A DNA stretch of 21,281 nt from CAYLOP01 sp964385305 (GCA_964385305.1 CAYLOP010000044.1:1-21281), one strand, 5' to 3'. Positions 1 through 8,075 are shown, counted from the first letter of the stretch. Numbers and translations are program-made. The notes: generated from the sequence alone by a model not told the origin.

Positions 1-380
1 CCGTAAAGCTCCGCGGTCGCGTTTTGGTTTTTCCCCTGTGCTGAGCGAGGCGGCATCGCTGGAATGATACCGTTCCTAAGGGATGTGACCTAGCATCACT
101 TTACCAGCCGCCTGAAGAATTTTTCTTCGTGGATACAAGCCGGTCTATAGATATGGTTAGGAGCCCCTAGGTGGTTATTCTTCCAATCACCGTGTGCCGG
201 ACATTCCTATACACACAAAACGCGTAGCGAGTCCGAAGCAGCGCCATCCAAGGCGCTGCTCTCCCATTGGGGGAGATGGGTAATCCGGTGGAAACTTATC
301 TGAAAATCATCTAATTATATCAAGAGGATGCCCGAAAACCAAAAACAATCGTCGAAGGCGCTCCAGTGATGGAAAGCCAC
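1..380. other. Gene-free, stem-loop-rich region; possible structured RNA
   Basis: No credible coding frame is visible here. Several strong local inverted repeats are. AGGCGG (48-53) can pair with CCGCCT (108-113), extended inward by CTGG (59-62) with CCAG (104-107). GAAGAA (114-119) pairs with TTCTTC (123-128) around a 3-base loop. GGTGGTT (170-176) pairs with AATCACC (185-191). GCAGCGCC (238-245) pairs perfectly with GGCGCTGC (252-259). TCTCCC (260-265) pairs with GGGAGA (271-276). None is followed by a clean T-run, so they are not obvious terminators. I could not match the region to tmRNA, RNase P, SRP, 6S or a riboswitch. It could be an unassigned ncRNA or the tail of a gene region outside the window. 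The strand is unknown. Confidence 0.35.
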
Positions 381-409
381 TTTACAACATAGAACGAATG
401 TGCTATCCT
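381..409 (+). promoter_or_regulatory. Promoter, TTTACA-17-TATCCT with extended -10
   Basis: TTTACA (381-386), a 17-base spacer and TATCCT (404-409) preceded by TGC form a good vegetative promoter with an extended -10. It would start a transcript about 145 bases before the ABC-2 operon, leaving a leader that contains the 12-base palindrome GCTGAATTCAGC (479-490). Nothing else codes between it and the GTG start at 560. Confidence 0.6.
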
Positions 410-559
410 ATGGGTGGTTTTTTCTTCCCGCCTTTTTTACGAATATGAGCAAAACGTGAGGAATTAAAATAAACTAGCGCTGAATTCAGCTTTCTACCGA
501 CTTGGGAGCGATGGGTTCTTCGTTTATATTACATTACGCCATAGGTAAGAGGGAAATCA

Positions 560-1531
560 GTGAACACCATTGAGATCGAGCATCTGCGACGAGTCTATCA
601 AACGACGGTCGGCGTTATGCGACGTAAAAAGAAAAACGTGGTTGCGGTCGATGACATCTCCTTTTCCGTGCGAAATGGTGAACTGTTCGGCCTTCTCGGA
701 CCGAATGGCGCCGGAAAGACCACAACGGTGAAGATGCTGACCACCCTGCTCATCCCTACCAGCGGTATAGCGCGCGTCCTTGGATACGATGTGACACAAA
801 AACCCGAAGCGATCCGATCCCGCATTGGATTCGTCTTCGGCGGAGAACGCGGTCTATATTGGCGCCTCTCCGGCATCGATAATTTACGATACTTTGCAAG
901 CCTATATCATGTCGATCCAGACAAGACAAAGCAGCGGATACCCTATCTCCTGGAGTTGGTTGGGCTTGGGGGTCGAGGTCATGAAAAGGTCGAAGGGTAT
1001 TCGCGAGGCATGAAACAACGCTTACACATTGCACGCACCTTGCTCCATGATCCGGAGGTTCTCTTCCTGGACGAACCCACCATGGGGCTCGATCCCGTCG
1101 GTGCACGTGAACTGAGACAGAAAATCCGCGATCTACAAGCCGAGCGTAAGACCATTCTACTGACCACACATTACATGTTCGAAGCGGATACACTCTGCGA
1201 AAGAATTGCGGTCATCGACCAAGGCCGCATCGTCGCCCTGGATTCCCCTGCGGGCTTGAAGCATCTCGTCAGCGATCTCTCCGTCATCGAGATGGAAGTC
1301 TTCGGCATCCCACCGCGCACACTCGAGCGGCTGAGAGCATTACCTTTCATCGACACAATCACCGTCGAGGAGCATGATCAGAAACAGACCTTACTTGCCC
1401 ACTCACCGCGCGGTTCCGAGGCGGTGCCCGATCTGCTCGCAATCTTAGAAGGGCTGCGGGTTGGTAAAGTCGCCGTACGAGAGCCCACGCTGGAGGACGC
1501 CTATGTCCGGCTCGTGGGAGGTCAGCAATGA
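560..1531 (+). CDS. ABC-2 type transporter, ATP-binding protein
   Basis: This is the cytoplasmic ATPase of a drug- or lipid-type ABC-2 exporter and would power the two permeases encoded next. The 323-residue protein has Walker A GPNGAGKT (about 47-54), a signature-like YSRGMKQR (about 147-154), Walker B VLFLDEP (about 167-173) and a switch histidine in LLTTHYM. The C-terminal third after about residue 235 is the regulatory extension usual in this DrrA/NatA-like family. The GTG start is chosen because AGAGGGA lies 5 bases upstream. The stop overlaps the next start as ATGA, showing translational coupling. The transported substrate cannot be deduced from the sequence. Confidence 0.9.
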   Translation: MNTIEIEHLRRVYQTTVGVMRRKKKNVVAVDDISFSVRNGELFGLLGPNGAGKTTTVKMLTTLLIPTSGIARVLGYDVTQKPEAIRSRIGFVFGGERGLYWRLSGIDNLRYFASLYHVDPDKTKQRIPYLLELVGLGGRGHEKVEGYSRGMKQRLHIARTLLHDPEVLFLDEPTMGLDPVGARELRQKIRDLQAERKTILLTTHYMFEADTLCERIAVIDQGRIVALDSPAGLKHLVSDLSVIEMEVFGIPPRTLERLRALPFIDTITVEEHDQKQTLLAHSPRGSEAVPDLLAILEGLRVGKVAVREPTLEDAYVRLVGGQQ

Positions 1532-2325
1532 GCTTACGAGACATCCGGGCGAATGCCCGCGCACTCTTGATCGCTACCGAAATGGCATTAAGACAGAACG
1601 TCATGGACGCCTTCATCATCTTCACAGTGCTGGTGCAACCGCTCATCATCGCCACCTTGGCGCTCTGGATGCTGGAAGATCGAGGCCGCGAAGCCGTTGT
1701 CTTTGTGGTTGTCGGGAGCGGGATGACAGGATTATGGAGCAGCCTGTTGTTCATCAGCGGCAACAGCATCAATTGGGAGCGTTGGACAGGGACACTGGAG
1801 ATGTTGGTAGGCCAGCCCACGCCATTGCCCATCATCGTGTTTGGCAAGAACCTCGCGCATGTCGGGCAATCCCTAGGTTCCATGATTGTCGCGTATCTTT
1901 TCGTCTCTGCACTCTTCGGTTATGACGTCCGTTTTGACCACCCGCTACTCTTCTTTGTCTCGCTGATCTTCACCATCGTCGCTTTCGTTAGTTTTGGGCT
2001 CATCATCGCACCCGTTTTCTTGATGAACCCGGGCGTTCAGGGCTGGCAAAACGCCATGGAATTCCCTGTGTACATCTTGAGCGGATTCCTTTTCCCTATA
2101 GCACTTCTGCCAGGATGGACAACGCCTTTCAGTTACTTTCTGGCACCGTATTGGGCGGCACGTGCCCTGCATGGCGCTTCCAGCGGAGGTGATTCGCCCG
2201 GCGAAATCCTGTTCTCTTTGTGCATGTTGATCCTCTTCAGCCTCATCCACATTCTCATCGCCCGGAAGCTCTTCCAAGTGATGTTGCGGAAGGTACGTGA
2301 GGACGCCACTCTCGGCATGCAATAA
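1528..2325 (+). CDS. ABC-2 type transporter permease, first subunit
   Basis: A 265-residue integral membrane protein with about six hydrophobic segments, matching the layout of ABC-2 family permeases. It overlaps the ATPase gene by four bases, so both products are probably made together. The segment VYILSGFLFPIALLPGW (about residues 181-197) resembles the conserved ABC-2 stretch before the last membrane helices. Together with the following permease it probably forms a heterodimeric membrane channel driven by the ATPase at 560-1531. Family assignment is firm from layout and context. The substrate is unknown. Confidence 0.85.
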   Translation: MSLRDIRANARALLIATEMALRQNVMDAFIIFTVLVQPLIIATLALWMLEDRGREAVVFVVVGSGMTGLWSSLLFISGNSINWERWTGTLEMLVGQPTPLPIIVFGKNLAHVGQSLGSMIVAYLFVSALFGYDVRFDHPLLFFVSLIFTIVAFVSFGLIIAPVFLMNPGVQGWQNAMEFPVYILSGFLFPIALLPGWTTPFSYFLAPYWAARALHGASSGGDSPGEILFSLCMLILFSLIHILIARKLFQVMLRKVREDATLGMQ

Positions 2326-2380
2326 AGGCTGGACATGAAATGAAACCGCTGTTTATTAGGATTCGACGAGAAGGTATGCG

Positions 2381-3181
2381 ATGAGATGTGTATGGATGAA
2401 CATCCGGCTCTTTGTCCATGGCGCGTTGCTATCCTACATCGCCCTATTTCGCTGGTTAAGGCCGACAACCTACCTTGCATCGAAGATCGTCATGCCGCTC
2501 AACCAGATACTGTTTTTCACATTCCTGGGAATTTACGCCACCGGCCGCGACAACGCCAGTTTCTATGTGATCGGCAATGCCATTCAAATAACCGCTGTCA
2601 GCGGCATTTACGGCGTTACCATGAGCATTGGCGGTGATCGTTGGGATGGAACGCTGCCTTACCTCTTTGGGACGCCTTCGAACCGGATGGTCATATTTCT
2701 CGGAAGGGCGTTCTTTCACGTTCTCGACGGTATGCTGGGCGTGATCATCGGCCTGATGTGGGGTGTCATCCTTCTGAGGCTCGATCTCACGCAAACAGAT
2801 CCGCTAGCGCTCGGTCTTACGATCTTGATCACGACTCTCAGCACAACTGGACTTGGCATGCTTATGGGATGCTTGAGCTTGATCACGCGTAATATCATGT
2901 TTGTGAACAACACGGTCTACTTTCTCTTGCTGGTCTTCAGCGGTGCGAACATCCCGCTCGACAACCTACCCCGGGCAATGCGCACGATCTCTTCTGTACT
3001 CCCGCTTACACGCGGCATTGCCTCGGCGCGAGCGATCATCGCCGGGCGGAAGCTGGTAGATGTCGCGCCCGCCCTGACAATTGAATTGCTCCTCGGATTC
3101 GTATACATCGTCTTAGGCTACAGCATGTTCCGTTGGTTTGAGTTTCAAGCCAAACGACGCGGCACCTTGGAAGTGGTTTGA
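2381..3181 (+). CDS. ABC-2 type transporter permease, second subunit
   Basis: A 266-residue membrane protein with about six hydrophobic helices, similar in size and topology to its upstream neighbour. The segment FLLLVFSGANIPLDNLP (about residues 181-197) corresponds to the conserved ABC-2 motif region. The ATG at 2381 is chosen because GAGAAGG (2368-2374) lies 6 bases upstream; the ATG at 2376 is in another frame. A 55-base gap separates it from the first permease, with no promoter or terminator seen, so it belongs to the same operon. The gene runs toward the minus-strand M50 gene and is followed by a hairpin terminator. Confidence 0.85.
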   Translation: MRCVWMNIRLFVHGALLSYIALFRWLRPTTYLASKIVMPLNQILFFTFLGIYATGRDNASFYVIGNAIQITAVSGIYGVTMSIGGDRWDGTLPYLFGTPSNRMVIFLGRAFFHVLDGMLGVIIGLMWGVILLRLDLTQTDPLALGLTILITTLSTTGLGMLMGCLSLITRNIMFVNNTVYFLLLVFSGANIPLDNLPRAMRTISSVLPLTRGIASARAIIAGRKLVDVAPALTIELLLGFVYIVLGYSMFRWFEFQAKRRGTLEVV

Positions 3182-3215
3182 TATTCCTTCCCTACCCCGA
3201 GCGTATCTAATAAAG

Positions 3216-3242
3216 TCGCCCCGCTAAAATTCAGCAGGGCGA
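3216..3242. terminator. Bidirectional hairpin between convergent genes
   Basis: TCGCCC (3216-3221) pairs with GGGCGA (3237-3242); inside, GCT (3223-3225) pairs with AGC (3233-3235) around a 7-base loop, with one C/A mismatch. It sits between the convergent ends of the ABC permease (3181) and the M50 gene (3297). The minus-strand side is followed by a T-rich stretch. The plus side is followed by only a weak pyrimidine run. Confidence 0.6.
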
Positions 3243-3296
3243 AACCTTCTTATCCTTGTTGAAATATCATCAACCTACAGCGCCGATGTCCGAGGC

Positions 3297-4514
3297 TTAA
3301 AATTCTCGCAGCGGAATGGGCATGAACACCAGAACAAAGATGATCATGCCAATCAAAGCAAGAATCCTGCGACGCTTATCAACCGGCGTAACCTGGTCCA
3401 TCGGCTGAGCATAGGTTCGACCGAGAAAGAAGATTAAGGCTGCCCAGAGATACCAACCTGGCCAAACAAATCCCAATAAGATCAAGCCCACGACAACAAA
3501 AGGCCAGAGCAATCTTGCACGTCGACCAAGCAGAACATAGATTACATGCCCACCGTCGAGTTGCCCTGCTGGGATGAGGTTGAGGGCGGTGACAAGCAAA
3601 CCAGCCCAGCCCGCCCAAGCTATCGGATGCAGCATCACATCCCTTCCCCCGTACGGAACTGGTAGTCCCAGAAACAGATACTGCAACCAATATAAGATCG
3701 GATTCATGCCACCGTAATCAACGGGTGCCGGTAGAAGCTCCCCAGTTGCCAGATACTTCATACCAAGGTAAAGGATCGAGTTGCCCTCAAGCGCCTGCCC
3801 CATCATCTCAGCAGGGTTTGCAGGCAGGGTGTCTACCGGTGAAAGCGAGAGCCCGAAGAGCAAAATAGGGATCGCTACGATCAGTCCCGCTAGTGGTCCC
3901 GCCAAGCCGATGTCCAGTAAAACGCGGCGGTTGCGAGGGGGCTCCTTCAATTGGATAAATGCACCCAGCGTGCCGAATGGGCTTCCTGGAAATGGTAAGA
4001 AATATGGCAGCGTGACAGCGGTTTTGTGATAACGCGCTGCCAGATAGTGACCGAACTCATGTGCCAGCAGAATAGCCAACAAACTAGCGGCAAAGGGCAG
4101 ACCTCTTGGAAGACGGCGCAGGATATTGAGCAGCAATTCACTCATGCCTACATTGACAGGTCCATCATAGGCATACAAAGCCCCTGCAAAGAGAACGCTG
4201 AATAAGGTCAGGGCAAACAATGCCACATTCACCCATACCTTCGAGGGATTAGGGCGAATCAAGCCCGGAAGCGCGAGCACAACGTGATCCTCGCCATCGT
4301 TCCGGAACATCACCGTCATCTCATGCTGCGCAAACGCCGATTTGAGACGATCGTAGGCTTCGTCGCTCTCAATCAGGAATTGGCCGCGAAATCGAACGGC
4401 GAACTGCTGTGTGCTACCACCCGAGGTAACATCACGCACAGACATCACTTGTCGTACATATGGAAGCAATTTCTCGGCGATTCCGTTTTCACTTTGCGAA
4501 ATGTCTTTGTTCAT
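3297..4514 (-). CDS. M50 family site-2 protease-like membrane metalloprotease
   Basis: Members of this family cut membrane proteins within the bilayer using zinc. The 405-residue protein has a soluble N-terminal part of about 90 residues followed by a multi-helix membrane region. The zinc motif HEFGH is at about 152-156. The second motif NLIPAGQLDGGH (about 312-323) supplies the third ligand, Asp, as in S2P proteases. GPLAGL (about 206-211) is also typical. No PDZ domain is obvious. The ATG is preceded by TGGTGG. Only 24 bases separate it from the 3' end of tRNA-Sec on the same strand and I see no terminator between, so it may be co-transcribed with selC. The substrate is unknown. Confidence 0.88.
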   Translation of the reverse strand: MNKDISQSENGIAEKLLPYVRQVMSVRDVTSGGSTQQFAVRFRGQFLIESDEAYDRLKSAFAQHEMTVMFRNDGEDHVVLALPGLIRPNPSKVWVNVALFALTLFSVLFAGALYAYDGPVNVGMSELLLNILRRLPRGLPFAASLLAILLAHEFGHYLAARYHKTAVTLPYFLPFPGSPFGTLGAFIQLKEPPRNRRVLLDIGLAGPLAGLIVAIPILLFGLSLSPVDTLPANPAEMMGQALEGNSILYLGMKYLATGELLPAPVDYGGMNPILYWLQYLFLGLPVPYGGRDVMLHPIAWAGWAGLLVTALNLIPAGQLDGGHVIYVLLGRRARLLWPFVVVGLILLGFVWPGWYLWAALIFFLGRTYAQPMDQVTPVDKRRRILALIGMIIFVLVFMPIPLREF

Positions 4515-4538
4515 TTTTTTTCACCACCAAATACAAGG

Positions 4539-4633
4539 CGGGGATGGATGGGAGTCGAACCCACCGCGGCCCGTTTGACCGACCCGCCACCGGTTTTGAA
4601 GACCGGGGAGCTCACCGGAGCCCAACCACCCCC
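4539..4633 (-). tRNA. selC: tRNA-Sec (selenocysteine), anticodon UCA
   Basis: Read on the minus strand, an 8-bp acceptor stem forms from GGGGGTGG and CCATCCCC, followed by discriminator G. The D arm has a 6-bp stem (GGGCTC with GAGCTC) and a 4-base CGGT loop, a hallmark of tRNA-Sec. The anticodon stem CCGGT/ACCGG holds loop CTTCAAA with anticodon TCA (plus-strand 4597-4599). A long variable arm and a T arm with TTCGACT follow. The length of about 95 bases is right for this unusually long tRNA. The final CCA is not fully encoded. It would deliver selenocysteine to UGA codons, and one such codon lies nearby at 5873. selA, selB and selD are not in the window. Confidence 0.96.
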
Positions 4634-4641
4634 GTATGTGA

Positions 4642-4670
4642 AGGATACCCTATCGACTGTGGGGTGACAA
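4642..4670 (-). promoter_or_regulatory. selC promoter, TTGTCA-17-TATCCT
   Basis: On the minus strand TTGTCA (4670-4665) and TATCCT (4647-4642) are separated by exactly 17 bases. The -10 ends 8 bases before the first tRNA nucleotide, so transcription would start at or next to the mature 5' end. Transcription could continue into the M50 gene. Confidence 0.65.
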
Positions 4671-4762
4671 GGAATATCGAAGTCCACCTGCTTCCCCATC
4701 TCCACCTTTCCATGAAGAGACCAATCCATGGTACAGAGTATAACGGCATTGTTTAAGAATCC

Positions 4763-4771
4763 TGTTAGAAT
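4763..4771 (+). promoter_or_regulatory. Extended -10 (TGTTAGAAT) of the selenoprotein operon
   Basis: TGT followed by TAGAAT lies 25 bases before the ATG at 4797. No convincing -35 is seen at the expected distance, as is common with extended -10 promoters. It would give a leader of about 19 bases and is divergent from the selC promoter. Confidence 0.45.
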
Positions 4772-4796
4772 TTAAACGTTCTAGCATGGCGGTCAA

Positions 4797-5516
4797 ATGC
4801 GTTTAGAGGATAAAGTCGCGATCATCACAGGTGGTGGGCGAGGTATCGGAAGAGCCCTCGCCTTAGGCTTCGCGGATGAAGGCGCCCACATCACCGTGGC
4901 AGCTCGCACGCAATCACAAATCCAAACTGTCGCCGCCGAAATCCAACAACGCGGCCGGGGGAGTCTTGCATTCCCCTGCGACGTCTCCAAGGAAGACGAC
5001 GTTCGGTCAATGGTCGCAAAGACACTCAAGACCTTCGGAAAAATCGACATCTTGATCAATAACGCCGCTGTAAGCGGGATCCGACCCGTCTATGGATTTC
5101 CTAAACGCTCCTTCGAACGCATCCTCGCCATCAATTTAGTGGGCACTTTTTTATGCACAAAGCACGTCTGGCGGCCAATGGGGAGAGGCGGTGGTGGTTC
5201 CATCATCAATGTCTCTTCGCTTGGTGGTCTGGAAGGTTACCCTCTCCTCAGCGCCTACTGTGCGAGCAAATGGGGGCAGATCGGTTTTACCAAATCCTGT
5301 GCTGAAGAAGGCAAGCGCTGCAATATCCGGGTCAATGCGATTGCTCCTGGTAAAGCGGATACAGCCTTTCGCTCCCAAATTAAAGAAGATAAATCCCGCA
5401 TGTTGAAAGCGGAAGATCATGTTGGAGTCTGTGTTTTTTTGGCCTCCGAGGAATCTCATTATATTACAGGACAGGTCATCCCCTTGGATTGGTATGGTCC
5501 AGAGAGTGAGACATGA
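4797..5516 (+). CDS. SDR family NAD(P)-dependent oxidoreductase
   Basis: A 239-residue classical short-chain dehydrogenase, FabG-like in length. It has the Rossmann cofactor motif TGGGRGIG (about 11-18), the NNA motif (about 89-91), an active-site serine in INVSS (about 137-141) and the catalytic YxxxK as YCASK (about 154-158). These proteins reduce or oxidise carbonyl/hydroxyl groups in the cytoplasm; the substrate cannot be told. The ATG at 4797 fits the family N-terminus; the ATG at 4786 runs quickly into a stop. Only a weak GGCGGT lies upstream. It is the first gene of the operon and overlaps the selenoprotein gene by four bases (ATGA). Its functional link to protein folding is unclear. 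Confidence 0.88.
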   Translation: MRLEDKVAIITGGGRGIGRALALGFADEGAHITVAARTQSQIQTVAAEIQQRGRGSLAFPCDVSKEDDVRSMVAKTLKTFGKIDILINNAAVSGIRPVYGFPKRSFERILAINLVGTFLCTKHVWRPMGRGGGGSIINVSSLGGLEGYPLLSAYCASKWGQIGFTKSCAEEGKRCNIRVNAIAPGKADTAFRSQIKEDKSRMLKAEDHVGVCVFLASEESHYITGQVIPLDWYGPESET

Positions 5517-6838
5517 AAAAAGGTTTAACAAGAGCCTCCAACGAACGAACACCTAGCGTTCGGTATTTTTCCTCGCATCGTCGCTCGGTCCCCGCCCCCA
5601 CATGGCGGATATTCATCCTCGGCTTAGTGCTCCTTGCCATCCTCCTTTCAGGCTGCAAACCAGCGCAACAAACCAGAACTTCGCAAACTCCAAATCCGAC
5701 ACGCACATCGGTTTCCTTGGGACCCACATCGACACCCAAGGCGATCTCGACCTCGTCATCTACATCCCAGCCCACGCCCACACTAGCATCACTCCCCCCC
5801 ATTTCCGACCAAGATTGGAGACGTGGCCCGGATGATGCCGAAGTTACGATCGTGGTCTACTCAGATTTCCAATGACCGGGCTGCGCAGCGCTTGCGCCCG
5901 TGTTGGCGCAACTCGAAGCCTGGCACCCCGATACACTACGTGTGGTGTACCGCCATTTTCCGCTCATCACAGTCCACGATAAAGCTTCTCTCGCGGGGCA
6001 GGCCGCAGAAGCAGCAGGCGCTCAAGATGCTTTCTGGCTCATGCACGACCTGCTCTTTGAACGTTGGTCCGAATGGGTTACGCTCTCCAATGCTGATTTC
6101 GCTGAATGGTTGATCCAAGTCGCTGAAGACTTGCAGCTCAACGTCGAACAATTTAGCGAAGACCTTCAGAGCGGTCGATTTGATCAAGCCATGCGGGAAT
6201 CCTTTGAGAACGCCGCTGCAGCAGGCCTGCCCGGAACACCCTATATCTTTTTCAACAACGCCTGGTTTCGGTTGCCGCCCGATTTGATCAATTTTGAAGC
6301 TTCTATCCGGCTGACGCTCTTAGAGACTCGCATGTATAAGGAGCCTCCTGCGGTGGCATTGGAGCCCGAAGCATCTTATCTCGCCAAGATCCACCTCGAT
6401 ACGGGCACACTCCTCATCCGCCTCTTGCCCGAATCCGCACCGCAAACGGTGAGCAATTTCATTTTCTTGGCGCAAGAGGGTTGGTTTGATGGCAATGGAT
6501 TCCACCGGGTTGTGCCCGGCAGCTTTGTTGAAAGCGGCGATCCCACGCAAACAGGTTTTGGAAACCCTGGGTACGTCATCCCAGATGAGATCGATCCCGC
6601 TCTCTCCTTTGATAGCGAAGGTTTGGTAGCCATGTCGAGCTCCGGTCCAAACACGAATGGCAGCCAATTCTTTATCTCACTTGGTCCCCTCCCCGAATTA
6701 GATGGGAGCAGGACGATTTTTGGTGAGGTTATCGCCGGTCTGAATCTCCTTCAGGAGCTCGAGGCAAGGGATCCGTTTAACGACTTGCTATCACCAGCCG
6801 AAACATCTATCCTTTCCGTGACGATCGAGGTTGAATGA
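5513..6838 (+). CDS. Selenocysteine-containing DsbA-like/cyclophilin fusion lipoprotein
   Basis: The frame has one internal TGA (5873-5875) read as selenocysteine, giving 441 residues. Order: basic N-terminus; hydrophobic segment 31-47 ending in lipobox LSGC (Cys48, lipidation site); Ser/Thr/Pro-rich linker to about 98; DsbA-like thioredoxin domain about 99-275 with VVYSDFQ-U-PGC, Sec121 and resolving Cys124, and cis-proline loop GTPY (Pro243); cyclophilin domain about 291-434 with FHRVVPG, ESGDP, SQFF and LDGSRTIFG. Relatives have cysteine at the Sec position. It probably handles thiol-disulfide exchange and proline isomerisation of exported proteins on the outer face of the membrane. The TGA and the GTG at 5900 are in the same frame, so a naive caller would report two genes. 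It overlaps both neighbours by four bases. A true stop is the alternative, but the conserved fold spans the TGA and selC is adjacent. Confidence 0.93.
5892..5911 (+). promoter_or_regulatory. Candidate bacterial SECIS hairpin
   Basis: TTGCGCC (5892-5898) pairs perfectly with GGCGCAA (5905-5911) around loop CGTGTT (5899-5904). The apical loop begins 23 bases after the TGA and its second base is G. As I recall the published bSECIS pattern (short apical loop with a G in its first two bases, upper stem of 4-16 bp, 16-37 bases from UGA to loop), this fits. A competing hairpin, CGGGC(T)GC with GCGCCCG (5877-5900), lies closer to the UGA and is mutually exclusive with it. Confidence 0.75.
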
Positions 6839-8046
6839 TAGAAAGAAGCCGCTCGTACGACGCGATTGATGTTCTCTCGTTGCTTGCGTCCCTGCTCGCC
6901 ATGTTTCTGGTCATCGCGGGCGTGGTTTTCATGCTACTGTCAACCGTGCTCTACACAGAAGAATATGGCGACCTGGGCATCCAAAATAATACGACGACCG
7001 TCGCATCCTTGATCTTGATGGGGAGTATAGCCTTACCAACGTTTTTTCTGAGCGCGCGAGCGCTATTTGGCTCCGAGCCTCTGCTCTCCCATAAAAGTTC
7101 TGCTAATTGGCTTCCACTGGTCTTGATTTTCCCAGCAGTTGTGTGGGTCGGACTCGGCGTATACAACAACGACCTCCCTGCCGTGTTTGGACCGACGGCG
7201 CACATCCTGGGCGCCGCAATTCCCGTGTTTTTCGCCATCGGTATTGTCCGCCTTCACGGACCTACAGTCTCAAAGCGGCGCATCTGGGGGCAATTCTTTA
7301 CGGGAGTGTGGGCAATGCCGACTATTGCGATCGTGATCGAAGTGGCGGCTTTGGGTGTTGTAATCCTCGCGATCATTTTCGGGCTGGCCAGTTCCGCCAC
7401 AGGTAGAGAACTCATCGATTTGCTGTTTCGTCCCCAATTCTGGACCTCGCCGTTTGACATGGAGCCTATCCAGGCGTTGTTCGAACAACCCTGGGTGATT
7501 GGCTTGCTTTTACTGTATATCCTTCTCGTAGTGCCGGCGATCGAGGAGATTGTAAAGACCATCGCGATTTGGCCCATCTTGCGGAGACCGCTCTCTTCTC
7601 TGGAGGCTTTCCTCTCCGGTGTCCTGGGCGGTGCGGGGTTTGCGCTCGTTGAAGCCTTGTTCCTCACGCAACCCGGATCGGACTGGGCTTCAACGATCGT
7701 AGCGAGGGCTGGCGCTACATTTATGCACACTTTCACGGCTGGCTTGAGTTGTTGGGGAATCGCTGAGGGGATAAAGAAACGCCGCTGGAGACGCTTCCTG
7801 GGAGCCTTCTCGGCAGCTGTAACCCTTCACGGCCTATGGAACGCTGTCGCAGTTGGCATTGCATACGCAACAATCAGCGCCGAAACACAGCAGATTTCAT
7901 TACCAACCATTCCTGCTAGTTTACTCGTGATAGGGGGAAACACACTTCTTGTCGTGTTGAGCGTGATCGCATTTGGTGGATTGCTGCTCTTCTCGAAGCG
8001 CCTAGCGGGGCAATCCGACGAAGGTGACGCCTCCGAAACCACCTGA
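6835..8046 (+). CDS. PrsW-like intramembrane protease family protein
   Basis: A 403-residue membrane protein with about nine hydrophobic segments. The PrsW/CPBP-type motifs are in order: EExxK as EEIVK (237-241), GFALVE with Glu273, His298 in GATFMHT, and His332 with LHGLWN. Family members are membrane-embedded proteases, for example PrsW cutting the anti-sigma factor RsiW; not all are proven enzymes. The start overlaps the selenoprotein stop (ATGA), so the two are translationally coupled. The context suggests a shared role in envelope protein folding or stress response, which is inference. A hairpin terminator follows at 8076. Confidence 0.82.
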   Translation: MIERSRSYDAIDVLSLLASLLAMFLVIAGVVFMLLSTVLYTEEYGDLGIQNNTTTVASLILMGSIALPTFFLSARALFGSEPLLSHKSSANWLPLVLIFPAVVWVGLGVYNNDLPAVFGPTAHILGAAIPVFFAIGIVRLHGPTVSKRRIWGQFFTGVWAMPTIAIVIEVAALGVVILAIIFGLASSATGRELIDLLFRPQFWTSPFDMEPIQALFEQPWVIGLLLLYILLVVPAIEEIVKTIAIWPILRRPLSSLEAFLSGVLGGAGFALVEALFLTQPGSDWASTIVARAGATFMHTFTAGLSCWGIAEGIKKRRWRRFLGAFSAAVTLHGLWNAVAVGIAYATISAETQQISLPTIPASLLVIGGNTLLVVLSVIAFGGLLLFSKRLAGQSDEGDASETT

Positions 8047-8075
8047 GTGTCGTACAAAACTAACCGAACCCCCTT

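Noticed and set aside
5877..5900. Hairpin directly after the UGA as the SECIS element
   Set aside because: Its loop begins only 9 bases after the UGA, too close for the usual pattern; the 5892-5911 hairpin fits better.
5900..6838. Separate cyclophilin gene starting at GTG 5900
   Set aside because: It would start inside a thioredoxin helix, lacks a ribosome site and signal peptide, and is in frame with the upstream lipoprotein across one TGA.
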